Assembly: GCA_949775045.1 (NCBI GenBank) | Contig: OX459104.1 | Location: 15,178,476-15,242,475 of the forward strand | Reading direction: 5' to 3' | Length of the DNA: 64,000 nucleotides | DNA from: Metridium senile | Taxonomy: Eukaryota > Cnidaria > Anthozoa > Actiniaria > Metridiidae | Shown here: positions 23,101 to 32,741 of the stretch, one piece after another | How positions within the stretch are numbered: the stretch's first letter is position 1 | Layout: each line of letters starts with the position of its first letter | The notes under the pieces: model-generated | Database searches by the model: none | Told to the model about the DNA's origin: nothing | The model's input: the letters and a program-made list of their open reading frames with translations, nothing else | Program-made: the position numbers and the translations under genes

Positions 23101-24540
23101 TGTCAGTGTTCTTGATGATGGGTTGGTTGTATTCAACAAGGAAATAGACCAGATTACAAATGAGTACAATATGCAAGGAAAACTCGGTAAGGAAAACATT
23201 CAATAATTGAATACTTGGTAACTTTTGAGTTCCCTGGGGTGGTCCCCCAAGGGAGGGTTGTGTTTGGGGTTGGGGAGGGGGGCTTGGGGCTAGGGTTTCA
23301 GGGGTAATTATTTTCTTATGTGTTAGGGGAAAAATATTCGTATACATATGCGCGCTTTTTTTGTTCTGTGTCATCTATCTTATACAACTCATTCACAAAA
23401 AAGGTTAACCGGGCGAACGGCGATTGGTGATTGGCGATTGCACGACCGAAAGGAACTATGGGTCATACGAATTCCTTCTAACTCGTTTCTAAATTCTGCA
23501 CATATCAAACTCCAAAACCGTTATTGATTTTTGTTATCTTGATCTTATCCATTTTTTGCCTAAATCGATTAAGCCTGGCGCGGTTTTTGAGATCAATATG
23601 TGCATGCAGATAATGTTTTGACGCCGGTAAACACCTTATCAAATAGAATACAAAGTTTTGACTTATATTCGCGCAAACAAAAGTGACCGTTTTCGGGTAA
23701 AATCCTTTGTTCTTGTCAAAAATATATTACTTGCAAGAAACGTATACTCTTTGTTCTATAAGCTTTTACATGATGTATAGTTTATTTGCCTTTACTTTAA
23801 TGTATCGCGAAAAACAATTCTCAAACGATGGATGTCGCGAAGGTTGACAGTAACCTTAATGTGCCTATAAACCCTGGGTGTTTGCTATTTCTATTGTAAG
23901 TACTGGTCCTAAATAATAATTATCCATAAGAATAAAATATTACGATAAAAACTGTGCATTTTATAGCAGTTTGAATATGCCCAAAAAGTGTTGTTTGGGC
24001 TTCCTGTGTAAAGAAATGGGAGTTTATTGATATGAGCTGGTGACAATATTGATGACGTAGTGTCCGGGATATAAACTATTGAAACTTGCAAGACGCTATC
24101 CCGGACACTACGTCATCGATATTGTCACCAGCTCATATCAATAAACTCCGAATTTTTTAAACAGGAAGCCCAAATAACACATATTCAAACCGCTATAAAA
24201 TGCACAGTTGTTATCGCAGTATTTTATTCTTCTGGAAAATTGTTATTTAGGACCAGTACTTTTAATAGAAATAGCAAACAGCCAGGGTTTATAGGCACTT
24301 TAAGGACATTATTAAACTAAGCTCACTCTCCATCCAGGTCATACTTTCAATGGCATAGCTGGTGTTTGCAATAACGAAGCGAACAATTTTTGGCGCCTTC
24401 CAGTACTAGTAACAGGTGGAATTCGTTACGCAACTGTCACACTTCGACGTGATCCAACTGTTGCGTTAGCTGGGATATCAACAGCAACAAGCTGCGGTCT
24501 GCCTACTTGGAAAATCAAGGACATTTATGTCTATTATTAA
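17048..24540 (+). CDS. Gene D: secreted PAN-EGF-fibrinogen-like protein (7 exons)
   Basis: Exons 17048-17111, 19086-19339, 19781-19886, 20186-20338, 21669-21906, 23071-23186 and 24338-24540 join in phase to 1134 nt, 377 aa plus stop. Signal peptide 1-21; PAN/Apple-like domain 22-106 with five or more cysteines; EGF domain 107-141 with six cysteines; then from 142 a segment ([37 protein letters not shown]) that matches the N-terminal half of fibrinogen-related domains. The usual C-terminal FReD half is not recognisable. Residues about 200-377 are a beta-rich, Cys-containing region I cannot assign, ending in [10 protein letters not shown]. The protein is likely secreted or in the extracellular matrix, with adhesion or carbohydrate recognition plausible. 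It shares its PAN-EGF stem and exon phases with genes B and C on the other strand. Two in-frame ATGs (17048, 17051) are possible starts. Confidence 0.85.
17530..18245. repeat. 69-bp satellite array, about 10 units (gene D intron 1)
   Basis: AACTAGCGGTTAAACTAGTG recurs every 69 bp from 17530, with GGACTGCGTCGATGTTTCAA and GGAAACAATTGG in each unit. The core is alignable with the 97-bp satellite (AACTAGCGAGTAAACTAGTA, GGCTGCGTCGGTGTTT), so both derive from one ancestor. Confidence 0.9.
18328..18501. mobile_element. MITE with GGCCCGTGCAAACGCACGCA ends
   Basis: Left arm AAGGCCCGTGCAAACGCACG pairs with CGTGCGTTTGCTCGGGCCTT at the right. The interior repeats CAACATG/CATGTTG motifs. About 174 bp, in gene D intron 1. 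18502-18769 holds nothing recognised. Confidence 0.8.
18770..19080. repeat. Simple repeats: ATTA and 12-bp CTTACTTACCTA array
   Basis: A tetranucleotide ATTA/ATTT tract is followed by about 17 units of CTTACTTACCTA (about 18820-19030), ending a few dozen bases before the PAN exon acceptor. It could act as a long pyrimidine-rich tract for that acceptor. Confidence 0.85.
19086..19339 (+). CDS. Gene D exon 2: PAN/Apple domain
   Basis: 254 nt, the same length as the PAN exons of genes B and C. The acceptor is CGACAG and the donor GAG|GTATGG. Key residues: [49 protein letters not shown]. The paired C..C and CISC cysteines are typical of PAN/Apple folds. The later half is almost identical to genes B and C. 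Confidence 0.88.
19360..19720. repeat. G-rich minisatellite, 65-75 bp unit, 4-5 copies (gene D intron 2)
   Basis: Units contain GGGGTTTTGGGTGGATTT, ACTTGCACATTTT and GAAGAAGGGG. The G-runs lie on the coding strand and could form G-quadruplexes in the pre-mRNA. Confidence 0.8.
19781..19886 (+). CDS. Gene D exon 3: EGF domain
   Basis: 106 nt, phase 0-1. Six cysteines in [29 protein letters not shown] order, ending in the standard YTGANCE motif of EGF modules. The donor is ATTG|GTAAGC. Confidence 0.88.
19981..20150. repeat. TCATAATCATAG hairpin (gene D intron 3)
   Basis: GTTCACACGGCATCATAATC at the left pairs with the GATTATGACTATGATTATGA and CACGTGTGAAC block at the right. A further partial copy runs to 20150, and a C-run lies at 19926-19943. 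Confidence 0.65.
20186..20338 (+). CDS. Gene D exon 4: fibrinogen-like N-terminal subdomain
   Basis: 153 nt, phase 1-1. [18 protein letters not shown] and PFQVFCHM follow the SC.di...G...G.Y.i.p.g..pf.VyCDM pattern of fibrinogen-related domains. The acceptor is TTACAG and the donor GGAG|GTATTT. Confidence 0.8.
20400..20550. repeat. Short inverted-repeat element (gene D intron 4)
   Basis: TTATTGACTGAG, AGGGCC and AAAATATTTGGCTC in the left half are mirrored by GAGCCAAATATTTTCC and ACTCAACCAATAAG in the right half. Confidence 0.6.
20845..21135. repeat. Foldback element (gene D intron 4), family with 28.7 kb
   Basis: CAAAAATCTTTGTCGCAGCC, CACACTCTAAAGCCTGCAAA and GATGTCGG in the left arm are mirrored by CCGACATGCTTTGCAGGCTT, GAGTGTGGA and TGCGACAACGATTTTTG in the right arm. 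A second copy is at about 28690-28975. Further repeats with TTAAATTACCACGCGCTGTA lie at about 21200-21500. The frame at 20665-20958 runs through this repeat and is not a gene. Confidence 0.75.
21669..21906 (+). CDS. Gene D exon 5: C-terminal region, part 1
   Basis: 238 nt, phase 1-2, acceptor CATGCAG, donor GAG|GTATGA. It completes the VWTKID strand of the fibrinogen-like start, then continues with [17 protein letters not shown] and [17 protein letters not shown], which match no family I recognise. Confidence 0.75.
21907..22700. other. Gene D intron 5, 5' part
   Basis: A short AATTCAAATTTGTTTGATTT block recurs at 21972 and 22190 around a GTACGCA segment that is itself in inverted copies (22046, 22140). 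A C-run lies at 22215-22229. Nothing coding. Confidence 0.45.
22760..23012 (-). mobile_element. tRNA-derived SINE (gene D intron 5)
   Basis: On the minus strand, GGCCGTGTGGTGAGAGCACC (A-box type) and GGGTTCGATTCC (B box) form a tRNA-like head at about 22935-23010. It is followed by a body with CTCCGGGTTATCCGGTTTTC, a block common in animal SINEs. The orientation is opposite to gene D. Its end runs to within about 60 nt of the acceptor of exon 6. Confidence 0.75.
23071..23186 (+). CDS. Gene D exon 6: C-terminal region, part 2
   Basis: 116 nt, phase 2-1, with a strong polypyrimidine acceptor (TTTTTTTTGCAG) and donor CTCG|GTAAGG. Encodes [20 protein letters not shown] and [14 protein letters not shown]; beta-strand-like, function unknown. 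Confidence 0.75.
23395..23470. repeat. Single arm of the CGACCGAAAGG foldback family
   Basis: AAAAAAGGTTAACC, GCGAACGGCGATTGG and TTGCACGACCGAAAGGAACT match the arm at 5628-5776 in reverse. The remainder of 23187-23850 shows only a G-rich run at 23236-23300. Confidence 0.6.
23853..24306. repeat. 450-bp near-perfect hairpin (gene D intron 6)
   Basis: CCTTAATGTGCCTATAAACC at the left is mirrored by CCAGGGTTTATAGGCACTTT at the right. Pairing continues through TGGGCTTCCTGTGT / ACAGGAAGCCCA, GATATGAGCTGGTGACAATA and TAGTGTCCGGGATA to a loop of about 30 nt. The arms are about 210 nt. The right end lies about 30 nt before the exon 7 acceptor. Confidence 0.9.
24338..24540 (+). CDS. Gene D exon 7: C-terminus and stop
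   Basis: 203 nt from acceptor CATCCAG to TAA. Encodes [37 protein letters not shown] and [16 protein letters not shown]. The paired Cys and aromatic terminus suggest the closing strand of a compact domain. Confidence 0.78.
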
Positions 24541-24545
24541 CAATT

Positions 24546-25339
24546 AAAGTAGTCAAAAAAGAGACCGAATAAGGATATAATATTATTGTTCTGACGTTTC
24601 GGAGCCATCACGCTCCATTCTATCAAAGAATAATAACAGTTATCATGCCTTAATTAATAAGTTTAAAGTGCTTAAGAAATGTTCAAGTATAAATTTGATT
24701 GCCTTTTGTACGAGATGTTGTACATAAGGGAATATTAATTAAAACCCGCCCTGAATGTCCAATTGGACTCGGACAAAATTATTCACATAAACTTGATAAT
24801 CTGTGTTCTTTTTAAACGAACTCCTTACACGGGCTCCTTCTACCTGTACTGGAAACCTATTGTATTCTTTGTTTGAAATAAGTCTTTTGTTATTTCTTGA
24901 ATTATGTAGACTGTATCCAGTAGAGTGCTTACACTATGTCCATGAAATAAAATCTAAATAGTTACTAACTAATAGTTTTTATTTAGTGACTATTAGTCAC
25001 TATCACTCAACTGGAACAGCTTTAGTAACAATACACAATGAATAAAGTATTAACTTTTTATGATTTTGAGTATTTGATTTCCCTTGTGTATTGTGGTCTA
25101 TTGTTATTAAAGCTGTTCCAGTTGAGCGATAGTGACTAATAGTCACTAAATAAAAACTAATATGTAGGAACTATTTAGATTCTATTTCATGGACATAGTG
25201 TAAGCACTCTAGTGTAAGCACTATACACGGAGAAGGAGCCCTTACATTACTGTTATTATTCTTTGATAATGGAGCGTGATGGCTCCAAACATCAGAACTA
25301 GAATATTATATGCTTATTCAGACTCTTTTCACTACTTTA
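24546..25339. repeat. 0.8-kb foldback starting six bases after the gene D stop
   Basis: Nested pairings: AAAGTAGTC and GAATAAGGATATAATATTA with their mirror at about 25300-25339; GGAGCCATCACGCTCCATTC with GGAGCGTGATGGCTCC; GAGTGCTTACACTATGTCCA with its complement at about 25190-25207; TTTAGTGACTATTAGTCACT around the core. It contains AATAAA at about 24945, so the gene D 3' UTR may lie inside the hairpin. Confidence 0.85.
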
Positions 25340-25419
25340 TGCGTTTCAAAATCATACACAACACAGGGGTCAAACGACTACGCATGCGTGGCAATTTTTT
25401 TTTGTAGGAATAGACCTCT

Positions 25420-25590
25420 TTACCTCAGTTTGCAAATTGCTCGTTTGAGACCACGTGTCACTCCCTTGAGAATTGTTATTTTATGATGAACGTGTTATAT
25501 CATTTACATGTAAAAGAAACAATTCCCAAGGGTAGCATCGCGTGATCTGAAATGGGACAACAAACAAGGAAGGTAAAGAGGCTGATTGCG
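25420..25590. mobile_element. MITE with CCTCTTTACC ends
   Basis: CCTCTTTACCT at the left and AGGTAAAGAGG at the right, with CCACGTGTCACTCCCTTGAG facing CAAGGGTAGCATCGCGTGAT inside. The same family, interrupted by another element, is in intron 1 of genes B and C. Confidence 0.65.
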
Positions 25591-25639
25591 GACTACAGTG
25601 TTTGAAGTCGATTTATAAGAATTTCCCTGAATATATAAG

Positions 25640-26530
25640 CATGAAGTTTCGTGTACATAACCTTTGTTATATTGTAAAGCTACCATACGTTTATTCTTAA
25701 GTATTTTTGTATGTTTTGAGAAAAAAGCGATGAAAATCGTCTACTTCATCGCTTTTTATAGAGAATTTCCGATTTGTGTGCTGGATCATTTTACTTGTTT
25801 ATTTGCGCATGCGTGGTCGTTTGACTGCTGTGTTGATTTACACAGTTATTTGAAAAACCTCTGCATGCACTGCTCCGTCATTGTAGCCTGCTATACAGAC
25901 TCGATTTTTTTTGCGCTCAAAATACAACCTCGTTCCCAGGGCCCTCTCCCATTGCTTTTGGGTGGAAAGGGCCCTGGTAACGAGGTTGCTTAAAATATTC
26001 GCCAAAAAAGTAGAGTCTGCTGAACCGAGTCGCTAATCAGTTTCCAATATGCACGTGGTGACGTAATAATATATCACGTCAACTATCCAATCAGAAGCTC
26101 CGTTAGAAAACCGTACAAACGCAGCCCATCCGTTTGACCATCTTCAAATATTTATGTGTCGATCAGATATTTTACGGGCTTCGAATTCGATTTCGAGTCT
26201 CTGTCGATTACTATTTTGTGGCGTTGAGAAGCTGAAAATCGCAGAATAGCTAGTACGACTATTAGGCTGTGCCCTATCGAAACTCAACATTAAAAGGAGC
26301 CAAGGAAAGGAGTAATATTTTGCTCAGACTAGGTGCCTTTGGAGTCTGAGATCGGAGAACTTGCTTGCGGTATCACAATTTAAAGCTACCGGCACTAAAA
26401 TGGCCTGAAAATGAAAAGTAACCACGTTAAAAGCATTCAGCAGATTCTTCTTTTTTGGCGAATATTTTGAACCCAAAAAAATCGAGTCTGCACAGCATGC
26501 TACCGTCATTGTGAATTCGTCGAGTTACTC
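25640..26530. repeat. Short hairpins and inverted copies
   Basis: A GCGATGAAAATCG / hairpin lies at 25724-25760. A 65-bp hairpin at 25926-25990 has CAACCTCGTTCCCAGGGCCC facing GGGCCCTGGTAACGAGG. The GACTCGATTTTTTT-CAAAATA block at 25895-25925 is repeated inverted at 26466-26500. No gene was found. Confidence 0.55.
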
Positions 26531-26539
26531 AGTGATTTG

Positions 26540-26965
26540 AGTAACCACTACTCAGTCAGTTTTTGTAGTGAGTAACTGTAGAGGCATAAATTTATTCAGT
26601 GATTTGAGTAACCACTTCTCAGACGTTTTTGCATTAACTGTAGATGCATAAATTTATTCAGTGATTTCAGTCGTTTTTGTAGTGAGTAACTGTGGATGCA
26701 TCAATTTACTCAGTGAATTTAGTAACCACTCAGTCGTTTTTGTAGTGAGTAACTGTGGATGCATCGATTTACTCAGTGAATTTAGTAACCACTCAGTCGT
26801 TTTTGTAGTGAGTAACTGTGCATGCATCAATTTATTCAGTTATTTGAGTAAACACTACTCAGTCGTTTTTGCAGTGAATAACTGTGGATGCATCGATTTA
26901 CTCAGTGAATTTAGTAAACACTACTCAGTCGTTTTTGCAGTGAGTAACTGTGAATGCATCAGATC
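26540..26965. repeat. 63-66-bp tandem repeat, segmental copy 1
   Basis: Units contain AGTGAGTAACTGTGGATGCA, TTTACTCAGTGAATTTAGTA and CAGTCGTTTTTG. The unit length is a multiple of three and one frame stays open (NCGCINLLSEFSNH type peptide), which is likely a by-product. Copy 2 is at 40590-41001. Confidence 0.85.
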
Positions 26966-27292
26966 GCACAATTGTCAAATCACACAACCGCACTTATAAA
27001 AAACATGAAAAAAATAATACACCATTATTATTAGCGTAAATAAAGAGAGAAAAAGAAAAGAAACAACAAAAAGCAGGGCTCCCTGTGTCTCCGCTGGGTA
27101 CATCTCGTCTGAAGTTATTGCGGATCAATAATTGTCAGCTCTTTTCATCGGAGTCTTTGCAGTACTTGGAGAAAAATCACTAAAATGACAACAGCATATG
27201 GTGAAAAGTTTTTAATAAGTTTATGAAAACCACGTGACAAACAATAGAATATGAGTGCAAGTAATGTTTACAGCATGAGCGGCCGTGTTGTA

Positions 27293-27798
27293 CAGTAAAA
27301 ACCCGCATATAAGAACCAGTGGATCAAGAACCAGGCTAAAATTTGCTTTTTTAGCACCTGTTAAAAAAAGAACCACTTTAGCCTAAGAAATTAGACTGGT
27401 TCTTATTTGAAAGTTTTCAAGATTTATTTGGATTTATTATATTATTTTTATTTTTTCACAAGTTTAAAATTATACATGCACAGTACTGACTATGACTGAA
27501 GCAGTATTTTTTCTTTGATTCTTTCAAAAAAATGTTATGTTATGTATATGTTTATATTAAGTAATAAAAACACCATATAATGGAAATTGTTCTTGCTTTC
27601 TAAATAAGAACCAGGAAGAACCACAATAGCCTAATTTCTCACTAAATACCAATTACATAAGAACTACTTTAGCCTAGAGTACAAACACTAAAAGTGTGCA
27701 ACATAAATACCACTAAATACTACTAAATGCACAATTTTAGTGTTTGTACTCTAACCTAAAAAAATAGTGTTTAATTTCTTATATGCGGGTTTTTACTG
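27293..27798. mobile_element. Pogo/mariner-like MITE, 506 bp
   Basis: Flanking TA; ends CAGTAAAAACCCGCATATAA and TTATATGCGGGTTTTTACTG, a perfect 20-bp pair. Inside are repeated AAGAACCA motifs and a nested hairpin GAGTACAAACACTAAAA / TTTTAGTGTTTGTACTC. The equivalent site in segmental copy 2 (about 41655) lacks it, so it inserted after the duplication or was lost there. Confidence 0.85.
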
Positions 27799-27944
27799 TA
27801 TCGGCAATTTTACCACATAACATCGTACAAAATACAGCCGACCACAGTGCCGTTGTATATTCGGCGGTATTCAACTGTCTCTTCCCATGAGTAATTCGGA
27901 TTCTCTTTTTTTTATATGATATGGGATGAAATAGGTGTATATTT

Positions 27945-28262
27945 AAGAGTGGTTTTATAGATTTCAGAGTGGTTTTATAGATTTTAGAGTGGTTCTATAT
28001 ATTTTAGAGTGGTTTTATAGATTTTAGAAAGTTTTATAGATCTTAGAGTGGTTTTATAGGTTTTATAGATTTTAGAGTGGTTCTATATATTTTAGAGTGG
28101 TTCTATATATTTTAAAGTGGTTTTATAGATTTTAGAGAGGTTTTATAGATTTTAGAGTGGTTTTATAGATTTTAGAGTGGTTCTATAGATTTTAGAGTGG
28201 TTCTATAGATTTTAGAGTGGTTTTATAGATTTTAGAGTGGTTTTATATATATTAGAGTATAT
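27945..28262. repeat. 21-bp tandem repeat, about 15 units
   Basis: AGAGTGGTTTTATAGATTTT units with C/T variants. The counterpart in segmental copy 2 (42280-42430) is on the opposite strand. Confidence 0.9.
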
Positions 28263-28354
28263 GTAGACATATTGTTTAAGTCATTTACAACTTTCTGTGT
28301 TTACAACAAGACCGTGTTGTATCGATTATACAATCACGCGCCTTTGGCTTGTGG

Positions 28355-28532
28355 TAATATACACCTAATTGCAATAACATTGTCATATAAAAAAGAAAAT
28401 TACCGAATAGGAATTAATTAAAAGACAAAAGAAGATTGCTCAAGCTGAACTTCTTCTTTTGTCTTTTAATTAATTCCTATTTTGTAATTTTCATTATTAT
28501 ATGACAATGTTATTGCAATTAGGTGTATATTA
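28355..28532. mobile_element. 178-bp near-perfect hairpin MITE
   Basis: TAATATACACCTAATTGCAA at the left and TTGCAATTAGGTGTATATTA at the right. The arms pair almost to the centre (AAAGACAAAAGAAGA facing TCTTCTTTTGTCTTT). It is absent from the corresponding place in segmental copy 2. Confidence 0.9.
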
Positions 28533-28689
28533 GTAATACAATGGTTTCGAGTGGCATACCGTGGAATATCCCAACAGTCAAATGTATTTTTCTAGTATAA
28601 ACACGAGCTTTTAGGCGAGTGTGTGTGCAAATAAAACACAAGTGATGAGTGGGATATTTACGGTATGTCACAAGAAAACATTGTATAAC

Positions 28690-28975
28690 TATTTCAAAAA
28701 TCGTTGTCGCAGCCGAAGCTACATTCCACAATCTAAAGCCTGCAAAGGATGTCGGTTATATGGACTTAATTTGTGATTCATTGCACGTTTTTTTAAAGAA
28801 ATATTTCTAATTATATCTACCACAACAACAACTTGTTATGGTCATATAACACAAACACGTACAACCAAAATATACTATGAATAACGAGAGTAGAAATACC
28901 GACATCCTTTGCAGACTTCAGAGTGTGGACAGTGGCTTTGTTTGTGACAACGATTTTTGAAATAGGTGTATAAGC
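28690..28975. repeat. Foldback copy related to 20845-21135
   Basis: CAAAAATCGTTGTCGCAGCC and CTAAAGCCTGCAAAGGATGT face CCGACATCCTTTGCAGACTT and GACAACGATTTTTGAAATAG. Confidence 0.7.
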
Positions 28976-29865
28976 TAAAAGCACTTAGCCTGGTTTCCAT
29001 ATCATCGCTAGGATCGCTGGGATTGCTGAAAATCATGTTTGGCCATCAGAATATAGCTCAGAGTTCTTTGTGATTAAACAAAATCGACACTGATTTTTGA
29101 TGTTCAGATATATTTCGTCAAATTTAAGCTTCAACCTTCAGTCATGCAGTAGTGATATTGTTATTATTTCACAAAAAGGAAAGCGCCTTCACAATGATCC
29201 TGGCAAATCAAAGCGACTGTAGAGTTTATGTGGGAACCGGCGGGCTTGAGTGTAATAATAATTACACTCAAAGACCATGCTTGAGTGATTCACGTTTCGT
29301 AACTGTGAACGAAAACTGCGAAGGCAACAAATGTGAACATTAACGATTGTTTCCTGTGTTTGGATCTTAGTTGTATCATGTGAATCACTCAAGCATGGTC
29401 TTTGCGATATTGTTTTCATGCTCATGAATATAATAAAACTCATTATCATACAAGAAATAGGTTATACGAATTCGCTCTAATGAAGTGCAATTCACTGACC
29501 CTTTGTCCAAGTGGTAGGCGTACCTTTAAGGGTCCTTTTAGGGTTCTGACTCAAAAATCAGTTACGCAACATGATTTCGTACCTATAAGAGCCATTTTTA
29601 CCCTTTATCTGTTATTTTTATCTGTGCGTACCTTTTAAGGGTCGTTTTCAAAACCTCCGCCGATCACCCCTACCACTTGGACATAGGAAGTATCCCCCCC
29701 AACCTCCGGTTCACTGGTTTACAACGTAAACCCACCGCAACAATGCAAAATAGATAAGAGGGAGTTAGGAAAAAACACCGATCAAAGAATAATAAACGAA
29801 AAAAAACACCACTTGTATATTTGATAACAGTTTCTTAAACAAGGTTTTTAAACCTTGTTAACTTG
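28976..29865. other. Gene-free stretch with a half foldback
   Basis: AAAGACCATGCTTGAGTGAT at 29269 and its inverse at 29382 are the inner part of the element that is complete at 43125-43402. The plus-strand frame 29152-29343 ends in RFVTVNENCEGNKCEH. It has regular cysteines, but no acceptor, signal peptide or partner exon supports it as a gene. Confidence 0.45.
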
Positions 29866-31668
29866 AAAGTGATGTTGATAAGTTGTGATTGTCTGGGTGT
29901 GAGTATTCTTGAGAAAGAATATCACTGTTGTTAGTGAATGTTGGTTGAAATTAGGTTTCAACCCACGGTGTAAGTGGTTGTGATCATCTAGCTGTGTGTA
30001 GTTTTGAGAAAGACTGCTTTTGTTAGTGTCTGATGTTTTACTGGTTTGGACCCAGGTGTAAGTAATGTTGATGAGTTGTGATCATCTGAGTGTGTGTAGT
30101 CTTGAGAAAGACTGTTGTTGTTAGTGTCTGATGTTTTACTGGTTTGGACCCAGGTGTAAGTTATGTTGATGAGTTGTGATCATCTGAGTGTGTGTAGTCT
30201 TGAGAAAGACTGTTGTTGTTAGTGTCTGATGTTTTACTGGTTTGGACCCAGGTGTAAGTTATGTTGATGAGTTGTGATCATCTGAGTGTGTGTAGTCTTG
30301 AGAAAGACTGTTGTTGTTAGTGTCTGATGTTTTACTGGTTTGGACCCAGGTGTAAGTTATGTTGATGAGTTGTGATCATCTGAGTGTGTGTAGTCTTGAG
30401 AAAGACTGTTGTTGTTAGTGTCTGATGTTTTACTGGTTTGGACCCAGGTGTAAGTAATGTTGATGAGTTGTGATCATCTGAGTGTGTGTAGTCTTGAGAA
30501 AGACTGTTGTTGTTAGTGTCTGATGTTTTACTGGTTTGGACCCAGGTGTAAGTTATGTTGATGAGTTGTGATCATCTGAGTGTGTGTAGTCTTGAGAAAG
30601 ACTGTTGTTGTTAGTGTCTGATGTTTTACTGGTTTGGACCCAGGTGTAAGTAATGTTGATGAGTTGTGATCATCTGAGTGTGTGTAGTCTTGAGAAAGAC
30701 TGTTGTTGTTAGTGTCTGATGTTTTACTGGTTTGGACCCAGGTGTAAGTAATGTTGATGAGTTGTGATCATCTGAGTGTGTGTAGTCTTGAGAAAGACTG
30801 TTGTTGTTAGTGTCTGATGTTTTACTGGTTTGGACCCAGGTGTAAGTAATGTTGATGAGTTGTGATCATCTGAGTGTGTGTAGTCTTGAGAAAGACTGTT
30901 GTTGTTAGTGTCTGATGTTTTACTGGTTTGGACCCAGGTGTAAGTTATGTTGATGAGTTGTGATCATCTGAGTGTGTGTAGTCTTGAGAAAGACTGTTGT
31001 TGTTAGTGTCTGATGTTTTACTGGTTTGGACCCAGGTGTAAGTAATGTTGATGAGTTGTGATCATCTGAGTGTGTGTAGTCTTGAGAAAGACTGTTGTTG
31101 TTAGTGTCTGATGTTTTAATGGTTTGAACCCAGGTGTAAGTTATGTTGATGAGTTGTGATCATCTGAGTGTGTGTAGTCTTGAGAAAGACTGTTGTTGTT
31201 AGTGTCTGATGTTTTAATGGTTTGAACCCAGGTGTAAGTTATGTTGATGAGTTGTGATCATCTGAGTGTGTGTAGTCTTGAGAAAGACTGTTGTTGTTAG
31301 TGTCTGATGTTTTACTGGTTTGGACCCAGGTGTAAGTTATGTTGATGAGTTGTGATCATCTGAGTGTGTGTAGTCTTGAGAAAGACTGTTGTTGTTAGTG
31401 TCTGATGTTTTACTGGTTTGGACCCAGGTGTAAGTGATGTTGATGAGTTGTGATCATCTAAGTGTGTGTAGTCTTGAGAAAGACTGTTGTTGTTAGTGTC
31501 TGATATTTCAAAGGTTTGGACCCAGGTGTAAGTGATGTTGATGAGTTGTGATCATCTGGGTGTGTGTAGTCTTGAGAAAGACTGTTGTTGTTAGTGTCTG
31601 ATATTTCAAAGGTTTGGACCCAGGTATAAGTTATGTTGATGAGTTATGATCATCTGGGTGTGTGTAGT
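29866..31668. repeat. 98-bp minisatellite, about 18 units
   Basis: GTTGATGAGTTGTGATCATC, GTCTTGAGAAAGACTG and TTTGGACCCAGGTGTAAG recur at exact 98-bp spacing. Central units are almost identical and edge units diverged. CTTGAGAAAG and the CTTTCTCAAG-type symmetry give a small hairpin per unit. The counterpart in copy 2 has only about five units. Confidence 0.95.
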
Positions 31669-31677
31669 CTTTTCTGT

Positions 31678-32311
31678 TTAAGGAGTTCACGGGCATTGTT
31701 TCTGCGCGCGCTTTGGAATGCCTGGATGATTTTGTTTCATCAAAGAAATCATATCATCCAGGCGCTCCTCGAAACAAGATGGCGACCGAAAATTGTATGA
31801 TTTTGAAAGTTTTGAGCGCAATATCTCGGAAACGAATATGGTGACCCCCATTTTTTATTTCGAAAATTTATAAAGAATTAAAAAAGAAGTGTCTGTTCAA
31901 AATTTTAATAAAAGTTTATGGTTAATTATTGAATGATAGACGTATTTGGATAAAAATGTCAATCTTCATTGATCGAAAGCGTTACCGAATGTTGCATGAT
32001 GGCTGCGAATTCGAGCCAAAATCCAAAGGGTTAGTTGTATTTATACATATAAAATTTATCTATAGATTTTTAGACATTTGTCGCTGGAACGTTTTGGCAA
32101 TCCATTCGGTTTTTCTATCAAAAAATGACTTTTTCACTCAAATTTTTGACAAGAAAAAAGCTGCACTTTCAGATCATCTCACTCCTAAACGAGTATAGCT
32201 AGTGACCCCCATTTTTTATTTGCTCATTAAACGTGTATGATAATCATACTTCACCATGCGAAGTTTGAAGAAAAATCTATGGTTAACATATTTGCCCGCG
32301 AACGTCCTTAA
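31678..32311. mobile_element. TTAA-flanked MITE, 626 bp (TTAAGGACGTTC family)
   Basis: TTAA at 31678-31681 and 32308-32311 flank ends GGAGTTCACGGGC and GCCCGCGAACGTCC. Inside, two direct copies of a motif with GTGACCCCCATTTTTTATTT lie at about 31840-31862 and 32200-32222. Segmental copy 2 has the same element with a further insertion. Confidence 0.85.
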
Positions 32312-32741
32312 GTGATGTTGAGTTGTGATCGTTGGAAGCTAAAGTATCTGCGGTAAACTCGTCTTTTAATTAAGAGGCTGTTTATTTCCCCTGGGAATAC
32401 AAAACAAAAATAGTTATCCCGGCTAGCAGGAACAACTCGCTTTCATATAAACAGCCCCTAAGGGGTAAAAAAAAAGCGAGTTGATATCTTGTAGGATAGT
32501 TTTAACTTAAAAATTGAAATTTTGAATTTGAACATTTGTTCGTGGCATGGACAGGTCTTTACCCCTAAAAAAAAAAACACAAAAACATAGAACGAAAAAA
32601 AAAACGCGGAAACCTATGGAGTTTTTGTTTTTCGATATCCTAAAACATACCAAATCGCTAAATTTTGTACCCCTAAGAGACAAGACTCCTATTAGTAAAC
32701 CCAATTCTTCTAGTCCACGCACCCTAATCCCGGAAATTGTT
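32312..32741. other. Gene B 3' flank
   Basis: Contains the right arm and a shortened left arm of the GGCTGTTTAT foldback that is complete at 45777-45912 (about 32368-32460), then an A-rich stretch. An AATAAA on the minus strand at about 32389-32394 could serve gene B. The opposing short frames at 32507-32888 are shadows. Confidence 0.5.

Noticed and set aside
29152..29343. Possible small Cys-rich secreted peptide
   Set aside because: There is no signal peptide, the copy at 42.65 kb has a stop (TTTAGAG) in the middle, and its end lies within a foldback element.
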